From: Nipponacmea schrenckii
Lineage: Eukaryota > Mollusca > Gastropoda > Lottiidae
DNA: 64,000 nt
Assembly (NCBI GenBank): GCA_030562195.1
Contig: JAUJPP010000005.1
Location: forward strand, 25,965,106-26,029,105
Direction: 5' to 3'
This document shows positions 11,941 through 22,100 of this stretch, piece by piece. The position numbers and the translations under genes are program-made. Position 1 is the stretch's first letter, and each line of letters starts with the position of its first letter. The notes beneath the pieces were generated by a model. That model did not search any database and was not told the origin of the DNA. It saw only the letters and a program-made list of their open reading frames with translations.

Positions 11941-13564
11941 CTGAAAAATAGTACAGATGCAAATTCTTTAAAAAAAGTGTAAATTAGAATATTCTGATCG
12001 TGAAGTCGTGAGAAATAATTAGACGTGAAGAGTTAGATCAATAACAAAAACTACAAATTTTACCCTAAAACCAATCCGTTTATTTGGTAATTCATTTTGA
12101 ATGGGTATTTTCATCTTCAAAATGTCAAGGTATACTAATTAATAGATTGTCGGCAATAGCCACTTTTCTTGTATCACGGAATGCAGAGATTTAATTGGAT
12201 TGTGAGTCAGGGAAAACAGCCCGCAAAGTCATCGACAGAGAGCCAGAGAGGCTATATTATAATTCTGTGTTCACTTATTTTCTGTCCATGCCTCTTATTG
12301 AACTGTACAGTGTATTTGCGAACGTATAATTCAATCAAATCGCATCATTTACAAACTTCCATGCTGCATAAAGGTGACTATTGATGTCAGGGTAAAAGAA
12401 GGGAGTAACATCTTGAGATAGTGAAGATAAAGATGTTTTTATGTTCTGTCATTTTCTATTCTTGCGATGGTCTTTAGGTCCATAGTAGACAAAGAACTTT
12501 TTGACAGTTCGCTCTACAGATTTTGTGTGTAGGGACTGGCCCAGGTGAACCGTATCATGTTTGTAGTGGATTGTGCAATAATATTTCACAAAGTTCGACC
12601 TCTATACTGAAGGTACATTGGTATTTACACTTTGGGTGATTGCAGGAATCCCAACTTGATATTCATTCAAGGTCAAGTTTGGTATAAATAACATTTACTG
12701 AATCCTATACGTTTCGGTTATTTCAAAACAAAGAGAAACCATTGCACATTCCCGAGTTGCTCAACATGGATCATCTTGGAGAACATTTAAATAGAATGGG
12801 TTCCTACAAATAACTGGTATTCAAATTGAAAATAATTGAGTCGGGTTGGATAAACGGCTTGATTTTGAAAAAAATAATGCTAACTACTCGAATTCCCAAC
12901 AGTTTTGCCAGAGGATGATTGTCTTAATGCCTGCATTAATCGAATCAACGTATTGCCGTCAATATTTTAAGCGTTAAGGCCAACATCATGATTTTACAAG
13001 GGTTTCAGTGGTCCAGCTGACTTTATCACCGTTTACAAGCCAAATGATAATAAATTATAATTATTCCTCATATTCCTATAACAGGATTTTGGTTTTCTTG
13101 TCACGGTAAAGTACACTTTGAAACATAGAAATAAATAAAATTACAAGCAATTTTTTTTTTAGATTCATGAGGCGGGGGTACTATTAACCAATTAGCATAA
13201 AGCATTTTGCAAACTATTATTGATTATGACGTCATAAGAACGTAACGTAATAATGCTTACATTAGTTGACAATTTGTTGGTAGATTAAGATGCTTAGCTT
13301 CAATTTCTTTGAAATTTATTTTAAATTTACTATTTCAAACTGTTGAACACATCAAACACTCCGTGAGTACTATAGTTATTCTCTAATTTCTGCCAAATTT
13401 GACAAATTTTAAATATATCCATAGTAGGCTCATCAAAACAGCTGAAGTCACTCTCTGATCTGAAACTGACCATTGGAAACTCAGAGATAAACTTTTCAAA
13501 AAATGTCCGAAACCTTTGTGTTATGTTTGACACTACTCTGACAATGGAAACTCAAGTTGACACG
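11941..13564. other. Non-coding part of left duplication unit
   Basis: Holds the empty site of the pearl element (~12045-12050), a region matching 21.53-21.80 kb (about 12.05-12.30 kb), and a partial copy of the LLxxGWF gene's promoter at about 13.09-13.42 kb that is repeated again at 14.84-15.12 kb. Open frames here have no recognisable protein features. Confidence 0.5.
13224..13237 (+). promoter_or_regulatory. CRE/ATF palindrome, promoter copy a
   Basis: TTATGACGTCATAA, a full palindromic TGACGTCA site, lies in the first of three copies of the LLxxGWF gene's 5' flank. Here the flank runs into the 195-bp satellite instead of module 1, so this copy is orphaned. Confidence 0.5.
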
Positions 13565-14660
13565 CTCATTTTCTGGGGAAATTGGCGTATTGACATGCTT
13601 AACCTTCGAGTAAAATTTCAATGGAATATTCCTATGCCTTGTCGGAATTTTTCACAGGGTCTTCGTTTTTTACCTGGTGGGGTCTTCCTTTTATACCTTC
13701 TTTTTTACGTCCGTATTTATGTTTCACCCTGTAGGGAAGGGAGGGGTTGGTGGATTTTGCTCATTTTCTGGGGAAATTGGCGTATTGACATGTTTAACCT
13801 TCGAGTAAAATTTCAATGGACTATTCCTATGCCTTGTTGGATTTTTTCACAGGGTCTTCGTTTTTTACTTGGTGGGGTCTTCCTTTTATACCTTCTTTTT
13901 TACGTCCGTATTTATGTTTCACCCTGTAGGGAAGGGAGGGGGTGGTGGATTTTGCTCATTTTCTGGGGAAATTGGCGTATTGACATGCTTAACCTTCGAG
14001 TAAAATTTCAATGGCATATTCCCATGCCTTGTCGGAATTTTTCACAGGGTTTTCGTTTTTTACCTGGTGGGGTCTTCCTTTTATACCTTTTTATTTACGT
14101 CCGTATTTATGTTTCACCCTGTAGGGAAGAGAGGGGGTGATGGATTTTGCTCATTTTCTGGGGAAATTGGCGTATTGACATGCTTAACCTTCGAGTAAAA
14201 TTTCAATGGAATATTCCTATGCCTTGTCGGAATTTTTCACAGGGTCTTCGTTTTTTACCTGGTGGGGTCTTCCTTTTATACCTTTTTTTTACGTCCGTAT
14301 TTATGTTTCACCCTGTAGGGAATGGATTTTGCTCATTTTCTGGGGAAATTGGCGTATTGACATGCTTAACCTTCGAGTAAAATTTCAATGGAATATTCCT
14401 ATGCCTTGTCGGAATTTTTCACAGGGTCTTCGATTTTACTTGGTGGGGTCTTCCTTTTATACCTTCTTTTTTACGTCCATATTTATGTTTCACCCTGTAG
14501 GGAAGAGAGGGGGTAATGGATTTTGCTCATTTTCTGGGGAAATTGGCGTATTGACATGCTTAACCTTCGAGTAAAATTTCAATGGAATATTCCTATGCCT
14601 TGTCGGATTTTTTCACAGGGTCTTCGTTTTTTACCTGGTGGGGCCTTCCTTTTTTAGGTC
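13565..14660 (+). repeat. ~195-bp tandem satellite, about 5.6 units
   Basis: Units start at CTCATTTTCTGGGGAAATTGG, at 13565, 13760, 13955, 14150, 14332 and 14526, with spacings of 195, 195, 195, 182 and 194 bp. Each unit carries GGCGTATTGACATGCTTAAC, TTCACAGGGTCTTCG and TTTCACCCTGTAGGG. Because 195 is a multiple of three, one frame stays open over the first three units and could give a repeated 65-residue hydrophobic peptide, but there is no other sign of coding. The array is absent from the right duplication unit. Confidence 0.9.
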
Positions 14661-14760
14661 TTCGTTTTTTACCTGGTGGAGTCTTCCTTTTTTAGGTCTT
14701 CGTTTTTTACCTTGTAGGGTCTTCCTTTTTTAGGTCTTAGGTCTTTGGGTCTTCGTTTTG
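14640..14760 (+). repeat. Short tandem repeats derived from the satellite edge
   Basis: About three copies of a ~38-40-bp unit, GGTCTTCGTTTTTTACCTGG followed by TGGGGTCTTCCTTTTTTA, trail off from the end of the 195-bp array. They look like slippage of its terminal part. Confidence 0.75.
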
Positions 14761-14934
14761 TACACACCCAATGAAAATACATTAAAGTGCAACAGCATCT
14801 CGTTTTTTTCTCAAACGTTTTTAAGTGCAAATGTGCAACGCTAAAGTACACTTTGAAACATAGTAATAAACAAGATTCATGGGGTGGGGATCTGTTAACC
14901 AATTAGCACAAAGCATTTTGCAAACTATTGTTGA

Positions 14935-14948
14935 TTATGACGTCATAA
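14935..14948 (+). promoter_or_regulatory. CRE/ATF palindrome, promoter copy b
   Basis: TTATGACGTCATAA lies about 215 bp before the ATG of the disrupted module-1 exon at 15158, at the same spacing as in the intact gene. Confidence 0.5.
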
Positions 14949-15157
14949 GAACGTAACGTAATAATGCTTACATTAGTTGACAATTTGTTGGTAGATTAAG
15001 ATGCTAAGCTTCAATTTATTTGAAATTCATTTTAAATTTAATATAACTGTTGAACACATCAAACACTCCGTGAGTACTATAGTTGTTCTCTAATTTCTGC
15101 CAAATTTGACAAATTTAAAATATATCAATAAATTCCGAAGATTGGACATTATTTCAT

Positions 15158-16525
15158 ATGAATTATTTTAATGATTTTGCAGAAATGGTTAAATTTGAAA
15201 ATATACGAGAAAATCTCCTGAAACATGGGTGGGTCGATTCTCCTGAAGAAATTCATATAACCCAAACAAAAAACACAGTGGAGCTTGACAATGATGTTAT
15301 TGTGAACTACAACGAGAAACCAAAAGACGACATTGAAAAACTGTTAAAGAGGCCCAGGCTTGATTTTTAGGGGTCGTTTTTGGGCCTTTGTTACAGTCCT
15401 CAGAAATACTCAAGCTCTAAGAAAATAGCAAAATACCTTGAAATATACCTCAAACAAAAATTTCACTTTTCATTTTTTTTTCGTGCTGTACGCGGCTGGT
15501 CTCCAGTCAGTCTGAAAATTGTGTGTCCTGTTGACAAAGTCTACAATTGAAAATGCGTTGTAGTCTATTTATATAGCTGACCGCTATTGCACGACGGGAA
15601 GGATAACTCTTTGATTATCAAGACGAACCGTTTTCCAATATGGCGGCACGTTCGTAATTTCTTACGACATTATGATTTTTCAAACACGGATAATTATGGA
15701 TACACATGGATTTGAAGGCTCAAATTTCAAAGGTAAGCTCTGTAGACTATTTTTGATTAGCTAACCAAAAGATTTCATGTGTTTGAGGCTGTCGGATGAT
15801 TGTCCGAAACAAATAAAGCCTGGGCCCCTTTAAACATGTTCGCTCCTAGGAGTATACCGCTGAAAACAGGAAAAGGCCGAGGTAAGTTTGATTACTAAAA
15901 TTTTGCCTTTTTTTGGTGAACATAAATCAATTTGGAATGTTTATTACGCATCATCTCCTCGTGATTCAATAGTTAGTCCAGACAGATCTGTAAAAAACCT
16001 TTATCAGTCAATTACAATACGTTATTGTGATCACTGTTCAATAATCAGCCAGAAATGAAATAATGAATCTCATTTTTGTGTGCAATCAAGTTGATGGTGA
16101 TTTCTTTGAAATGGATATATTTCACGCAGAAGTGTATCACAACAGTGCACCACTCTTGATGACAAGATGGTATATAAATGCTATAATCAGGCAACAGTTA
16201 ACTAATGGATCACCCCTCGTTGTGAATTAAAGATAACTTCTGTTCTTTGATTTCTGTCTGAGGATCAGTAGCACACCACCGAATAACGCTCTAATAACAA
16301 CTGTTGGTAAAGATAGTACTATAATTCATCTTATTTTTTGTAGGCACTATGGATAAGCTAAGGTTTCATGACAGCTTACTCTCGTGTGGATGGTACGCTG
16401 TGCCCAGTAACAAAGAGCTGTATAAAGCTACAACTGAAAATGATAAACTTTCAATAAATGCTTATGTTTGTAAACAACATAGTACTTTTGTGGGTTGGTT
16501 GGTCCTGGTTCATGGTCAGAGTTAA
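15158..16525 (+). pseudogene. Dead copy of the nested LLxxGWF gene
   Basis: Module 1 starts at 15158 ([10 protein letters not shown]...[12 protein letters not shown]) and is open to 15347, where a 482-bp TTAA-type MITE splits it. The remainder ([16 protein letters not shown], with the donor) resumes at 15834-15884. Modules 2, 4 and 5 are missing. Module 3 starts after TTTTTGTAG at 16345 ([20 protein letters not shown]) but after SIN runs into unrelated sequence that matches the far side of the gene at ~25.39 kb, so the second half and terminal exon are deleted. Confidence 0.85.
15348..15829. mobile_element. TTAA-targeted MITE (piggyBac-like), 482 bp
   Basis: The left end AGAGGCCCAGGCTT and right end AAGCCTGGGCCCCT form an inverted repeat with one mismatch in 14 bases. 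Both sides carry TTAA (15344-15347 and 15830-15833). The matching site in the right duplication unit (module 1 at ~22.77 kb) has no insert, which proves the ends. TTAA duplication is the signature of piggyBac-type transposition. The interior has no transposase. Confidence 0.9.
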
Positions 16526-17039
16526 GTCTTGTCAATAGAATAGTCCATATATGTTGCAGGTTAAGTACCTTAAAATATCAATCCAAATAGTCAATTGTCC
16601 CGATTACACACAGTATTCAAGTGAACACAATCAACTACAGAACTGTAGTATCTAAACACCATATGATCTTACATAAGCTTACGATCTTTAAAGTGGCATC
16701 ACTATTCGGCCAGTCTGTCTATTATAATGTACTCCAGTCTAGAGAGTCTGTAGCTGCCACTGGGTCCATTCGAATGCTGCATATGATGTTGACCAAGTTA
16801 TTCCCAAGTTATTTGACTACTCCAAATAGGTTTTTACGTCAAGATCTGTAAATGAAATGGTCCTAACGTCCTATCATTCTCTACTGGATTGAGCTAATAT
16901 TTTAGTGTATGCAATGATGTTGTCAGTGTAAAAGGCTAATATGGAGGAAAGAAGTTCCACAAACATGATCTTACTGATACTGTGAGGTGAGAGCACTAAA
17001 CAGATCAAATGATTAGAGGTGAAGTAATCATAAACGTAC

Positions 17040-17665
17040 CACATCTGACATAGATGTAAACGTTCCACCTTGTATACTCTCTAGTGCCATCCATTTAACT
17101 GGTAACCTGGCCTTATCATCTTTACAGCTATGTACATACACGTCTCTTGTCAATCCGAAATCAGCCACTTTCACGTGTAGATTTGCATCTAACCTAAAAT
17201 GAATAACTAAAGATTCAGATTTTGTTTTAGTTCGCATTACATCCCTATACTCCATCCTTACTTTCCTTCGTAAGTATTTGTAATGCTAGTATAAGGCAAC
17301 TATTGGACAACTTTGTGGTTTAGTTAAAATAGCAATATTTATCACCAACTTCATAAACATGATACTCACATACAGTTTCAAGCAGCTAAATCTTAATGAG
17401 CAAGTTTGAGTCGTGTTAGATATTCCATACCCTTGGCAACATCAACAGGAAATAATATCATATCTAATACCTCATTATTAGATATTATTAAATTATGTAT
17501 AATCTAGGATTTTGTTTAATTTAAAGGGGCAGTCTGTTATGGGGGCTTTTTTATTTGCAGGTCGTAAAAACCCAGCGATATGTGTCACAGAACGTATGTA
17601 TAATGAGAATCGTATAAGTATTTACGTTTTGGGGATTTCTGATGTAGGTGAGCAGATCTCCATTC
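17040..17665 (-). pseudogene. Dead copy of MET kinase exons (catalytic loop and activation loop)
   Basis: The DFG exon copy (~17040-17194) still reads [12 protein letters not shown] and [11 protein letters not shown] but has a 9-bp deletion that removes the paired tyrosines of the activation loop (VQQYYSC becomes VHSC). The catalytic-loop copy (~17375-17450) has stops exactly at both arginines of HRDLAARN (reads H-stop-DLAA-stop-N) and has lost the start of the exon. A stub of the preceding exon ends at the duplication junction, 17665. Confidence 0.9.
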
Positions 17666-17890
17666 TACTGTTAACCATCCATCTGATCACGAGAGAGTTG
17701 CGGAAATGTTTAGAGCAATTCCATCCCCTAGCTTTAATACACATTCTGGTAGTAAACAAAAGAAAAGGCGAGATTCAAAGGTGCGAACTGAAGCTGAGAG
17801 GGTCCAAAAGCAGCTAGGGATGACACATCCAAATACAATAACAAAGCTGTCAATCAAAAAACCCAACAAAGCAAACATTATCTAAAATAA
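17666..17890 (+). pseudogene. 3' fragment of Shisa-like exon 4
   Basis: Corresponds to 10397-10644 (codes around TVNHPSDHERVAEMFRAIPS and SKVRTEAERVQKQLGMTHP in the original). It has small indels, including loss of part of the KAVPRQSPTKTP region, and no upstream exons. It is left over from the tandem duplication. Confidence 0.9.
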
Positions 17891-18910
17891 ATTCAGTGTG
17901 ACACACTATAATCAGTGACATGAGTATCATTAAGTATTATCTTTATCCTTTAATATTAAGCACTTATGGCAGTGGTTCCCAATTTTCGGAGATCGTACCT
18001 TGGTAACATCAATTATAGTGTTCATATCTTTTAATAGTCAATGTTTTTGGTGCTCTTAACCACGTGTATTATTCCCGCGTGTGGAAATTACATTGATGAC
18101 TCTATCCCTTTCCAAGACTGCACTCTAATGTTAAAGGTTAAGGACTGGGTAATTGAAATTTATCCGAATACCATATTCCCTCTTAGACTGACATTATCAA
18201 CAAGACAAACGATTTTCGGGTTTCTAATTTATTAGAAAGATAATAAGCCAATAAAAGAAATAAATGTATGAAAATATGTAAATCTACAAGACAAACAATT
18301 TTCGGGTTTCTAATTTATCAGACAGATAATAAGCTAATAAAAGAAATAAATAATGTGATAAAATAAGTTTATATTGTGTATATGTTAAGAAATTATTCAT
18401 TATTTTTTTTTACTGATTTTCAAGGCTCAAATATACGTCCAAAATGACCAACAAGGACCCTTAAAATATGTAGAATATGGCACCATCCCTAGTCCTCCTA
18501 TATTGCTGTTGGCCTTTAACCAGTGCCTTTAATTGTACTTAAAAATATAGATAATATTTATCATTATGTTATTTGTTTAAAAATAACAGTGCCAAATACT
18601 GTTTTACCAATGCTTTTTGTTTCATTTTCAACGTTTCTTTAGACAGTGAGACTGTTTCAAAGAATTTAAACCCTATAATATAAAACTACAGTACTCTCAG
18701 ACGTTATGCGGAATCCATATTAATGGTGTTTCTAGGATTGTAGCAAATATTTTCATTTTGCATATATACAGTACTGTCATATATAAACAATACAGAGTCA
18801 AAATATTCTTCAAACACTTGAATGTTCGTTAATTTGACATGACTTTCTGATTGTATTAAATTGTGACAAATATTACACTTGTCAAAAGACGCAACCAAGC
18901 ACCAAACATT
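17891..18910. other. 3' flank of MET, right-unit copy
   Basis: Equivalent to 10.65-11.56 kb. Probable MET 3' UTR on the minus strand; a short local duplication of ACAAACAATTTTCGGGTTTC occurs near 18.2-18.3 kb. No gene is seen. Confidence 0.45.
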
Positions 18911-19100
18911 CTATGTCTGCCATTTTTCCTCGTTTCTATAATGATACGTTGGATTGTCTTGAAGATTAACATAAGTCAATTTGAAGCTTTCTTCCCTCTC
19001 TTCAAGTTCTGTTAACATTTCTGGTATACAAGTCAGCAAGTCTTGAAAACTAGGTCTGCAAACAGGTAACGTCTTCCAACACCTCTCCATTATAGCGTAG
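18911..19100 (-). other. MET: MET last exon: kinase C-lobe end and docking tail
   Basis: Starts after TTTTCAAG at 19101 and reads YAIMERCW, then RPSFQDLL (the CW...RPSF signature of tyrosine kinase subdomain XI). The tail has [13 protein letters not shown] and ends KWQT-stop. TYVNL aligns with the second tyrosine of the vertebrate MET multisubstrate docking site (ATYVNV); YVN is a GRB2 SH2 consensus. Confidence 0.9.
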
Positions 19101-22100
19101 CTTGAAAATAATATTATATTAGTCAATATTAGCGAAATGTTATAATGACCCAGATTAAAGCAAATAATATTTATGCAAACTTCTCTGTAGATGGACTAGC
19201 CAAGTTTTGGCTGATAAGGTTTCATAATTAAAAAATATGGAATTTCATTGATACAAAGATACATCGCCATAATGTTAACACCATTTACAGCATTATCCGT
19301 GATTGGCTTATACTCAGTAAATGTAGATTTATGTTTTAATATACACTAAGGATCGAGCTTACAATTCTTCTGGACAATATTCTGGTCGAGGAAGTCGTCT
19401 ACCAGCCATAAGGTATCTCTGTATATCCCAAGCATCAACATCTGGATAAGGGTTAACTCCTCTTGTCATTAACTCCCATAACAAAACACCGTACGACCAC
19501 TGAAAAATAGGTACAATTTTATTAAACAAAAAGTGTAAATTAGAATATCTTGATCGTGAAGTCGTGAGAAATAATTAAACGTGAAGTGTTAGATCAATAA
19601 CAAAGATAGCTTGCCAGGCAAGGTAATACACGCCCACTGGCAGCATTGATTTTGAATAAAAAATTTTCAGTAAGGTAACAATTGGTGGACTAAAATATTC
19701 AACCTTCCGCCATATACTTTTTTTTCTAGGGTCTCTATTTTCATTAAAAAATGTCAGGAATAGTACCTTATAACAACTCATTAAATATTTTTCGGTATTT
19801 TTATGATTTGCTATAGGGTTCACCCTTAATAATATTTTGATATTTTTAATAGGATCTTCCTTGGGTGATATCAAACAATTTCAGCCAGTTTGTTTACAAG
19901 CCAAAAGTTTAAAGCGTTTTCAAAAACAAGGGCAATAACTGACACTAAATATTTGTCGGTTTATCTGATTTTCAATGGGGCTCATCCTTGGGAGAAAACA
20001 AATACTAAAGCCAAGTTTCATCAAAATCCTTTCAAAATTGTTCTTTCTAGAGTGTTTTCAAACTAAAATTGAACGCGTTTTTAAGAACAAAGGCAATAAC
20101 TTGTACTAAATATTTTTTGATTTATCTGATTTTCAATAGGGTTCATCCTTGGGTGAAAACAAATACTCAAACTAAGTTTTATCCATTAAGAATTATTTTT
20201 TCTAGAGTGTTTACAAGCTTAAATTGAACGCGTTTTCAAGAACAAGGGCAATAACTCATACTAAATATTTTTCAATTTGGCCGATTTTCAAAAGGATTCA
20301 TCCTTGAGTTAAAACACAATCTCACACCAAGTTTTATCAAAATCGGTCAAGAATTGTGCCATGTATAGTGTTTACGAGACAAAATTCAAACACGTTTAAA
20401 AGAACAAGGGCAAAAATTCATATTAGATATATTTTGATATTTTTAATTTTCAATAGGGCTCATCCCTTAGTGAGTTTTTTCAACATTGTGCCTTCTAGAG
20501 TGTTTATAAGCCAAATAGTTAATCGGTTTTCAAACACAAGGGCAATAACTGACACTAAATATATTTCGATTTATTTGATTTTTAAAAAATCAAGCCAAGT
20601 TTTATCAAAATCCATTAAGAATTGTTCTTTATAGAGTGCTTACAAACTAAAATTGAACACGTTTTTCAAACACAAGGGCAATAACTGATACTAAAAAAAT
20701 TTCGATTTAAATGAATTTCAATAGGGTTCATCCTTAGGTGATTACAAATACTCATGCCAAGTTATGTCAAAATCGCTCAAGAATTGTGATTTGTAGAGTG
20801 TTTACAAGGCAAAAATCCAACACATTTAATAGAACAAGGGCAATAATTCGTATTAAATATATTTCGATATGTGCTATTTTCAAAAGGGTTCATTCTTGGG
20901 TGATATTAAACAATTTCGGCAAGTTTCGCCAAAATCGGTCAATAACCGTGCTTTGTAGAGTGTTTACAAGCTAAAAATTGAACACGTTTTCAAAAACATT
21001 CAATAACTGATATTATTTTTTTTTTCGATTTGACTGGTTTCAATAGGCTTCATCCTTGGGTGATAACAAATACTCAGGCCAAGTTTCATTAAAATCCATT
21101 AAAAATTGTTCTCTCAAGAGTGTTTACAAGCTAAAATTGAACTCGTTTTCAAGAACAAGGGCAATAACTCATACTAAATGTTTCAATAGGGTTTATCCTT
21201 GAGTTATAACATACTCTCACACCAAGTTTCATCAAAATCGGTCAAAAATTGCACATTGTAGAGTGTTTACGAGCCATTCAAGAACAAGGGCACGAACTCA
21301 TACTAAATTTTTTTCCGATTTCGCTGATTTTCAATAGGGTTCATCCTTGCGTGATCATAAACACTCATATTAAGTTTCATCTTAATCCGTCAAGAATTAC
21401 ACCTTGTAGAGTGTTTACGAGCAATTGAGGACGGACGGACGGACGGACCGACGGGCGGACGGACGGACGGACGGACGGACGGATGTGGGTGACGACAATA
21501 TACGCCCACCATTTCATGTGGGCGTATAAAAACTACAAATTTCACCCTAAAACCAATCCGTTTCAACAATTTATTTGGTAAGTCATTTTGAATGGGTATT
21601 TCATCTTCACAATGTCAAGGTATAACGAGGATCGTACTAATTAATAGATTGTCGGCAATAGCCACTATTCTTGTATCACGGAATGCAGAGATTTAATTGG
21701 ATTGTGAGTCAGGGAAAACAGCCCGCAGAGTCATCGACAGAGAGCCAGAGAGGCTATATTATAACTCTGTGTTCACTTATTTTTTGTCCATGCCTCTTAT
21801 TAGGTTAGTTTAATCACCAAAATTCTGCCTTTTGTGGTGAACGTTACTCAATCTGGATTTTTTTTCAGCATCACCATCTCTGCGTGATTCAATAGTTAGT
21901 CCAGAAAGATCTGTAACAAAACATTTATCAGTTAATCACAATCTTTATGGTGATCACTGTTCAATAATCAGCTAGTAATGAAATAGTGAATCACATTTTT
22001 GTTTGAAATGAAGAAGATGGCTTGATGATTTTGATAGAAATAACGCCATCCAAACAGTAACCAACAGTTTTCTCAGAGGATGAATGTCTTTCCGCATTAA

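Larger units (their letters stand above)
10396..17665. repeat. Tandem segmental duplication, left unit
   Basis: This stretch matches 17664-26618 in the same order and orientation: the 3' end of Shisa-like exon 4, the MET 3' exons, a flank at ~12.0-12.3 kb, promoter and first exon of the LLxxGWF gene, its module 3, and the MET DFG and HRD exons. It ends at 17665 exactly where homology to the intact MET exon (to 26618) stops. The left unit is shorter (7.3 against 9.0 kb). It lacks the pearl element and most LLxxGWF modules, and has gained a 195-bp satellite array and a TTAA MITE. Its MET and LLxxGWF exons are broken; the exon-4 part belongs to the intact Shisa-like gene. Confidence 0.9.

Noticed and set aside
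13523..14140. 205-residue open frame resembling a repetitive hydrophobic protein
   Set aside because: It lies entirely in the 195-bp satellite and is open only because the unit length is divisible by three. No start context, no homologue recognised, and later units break the frame. Kept as a finding, not as a gene.
13565..14660. CRISPR array
   Set aside because: The repeats are ~195 bp, directly adjacent without unique spacers, in an animal genome.
16621..16851. 76-residue frame repeated at 25539-25769, as if a conserved duplicated gene
   Set aside because: Both copies lie in the tandem duplication, which explains the similarity. The frame shows no protein features and faces an intron of MET.
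20356..20974. Two short frames of similar sequence in the pearl element
   Set aside because: They arise from the ~180-bp tandem core units; similarity comes from the repeat, not from coding constraint.
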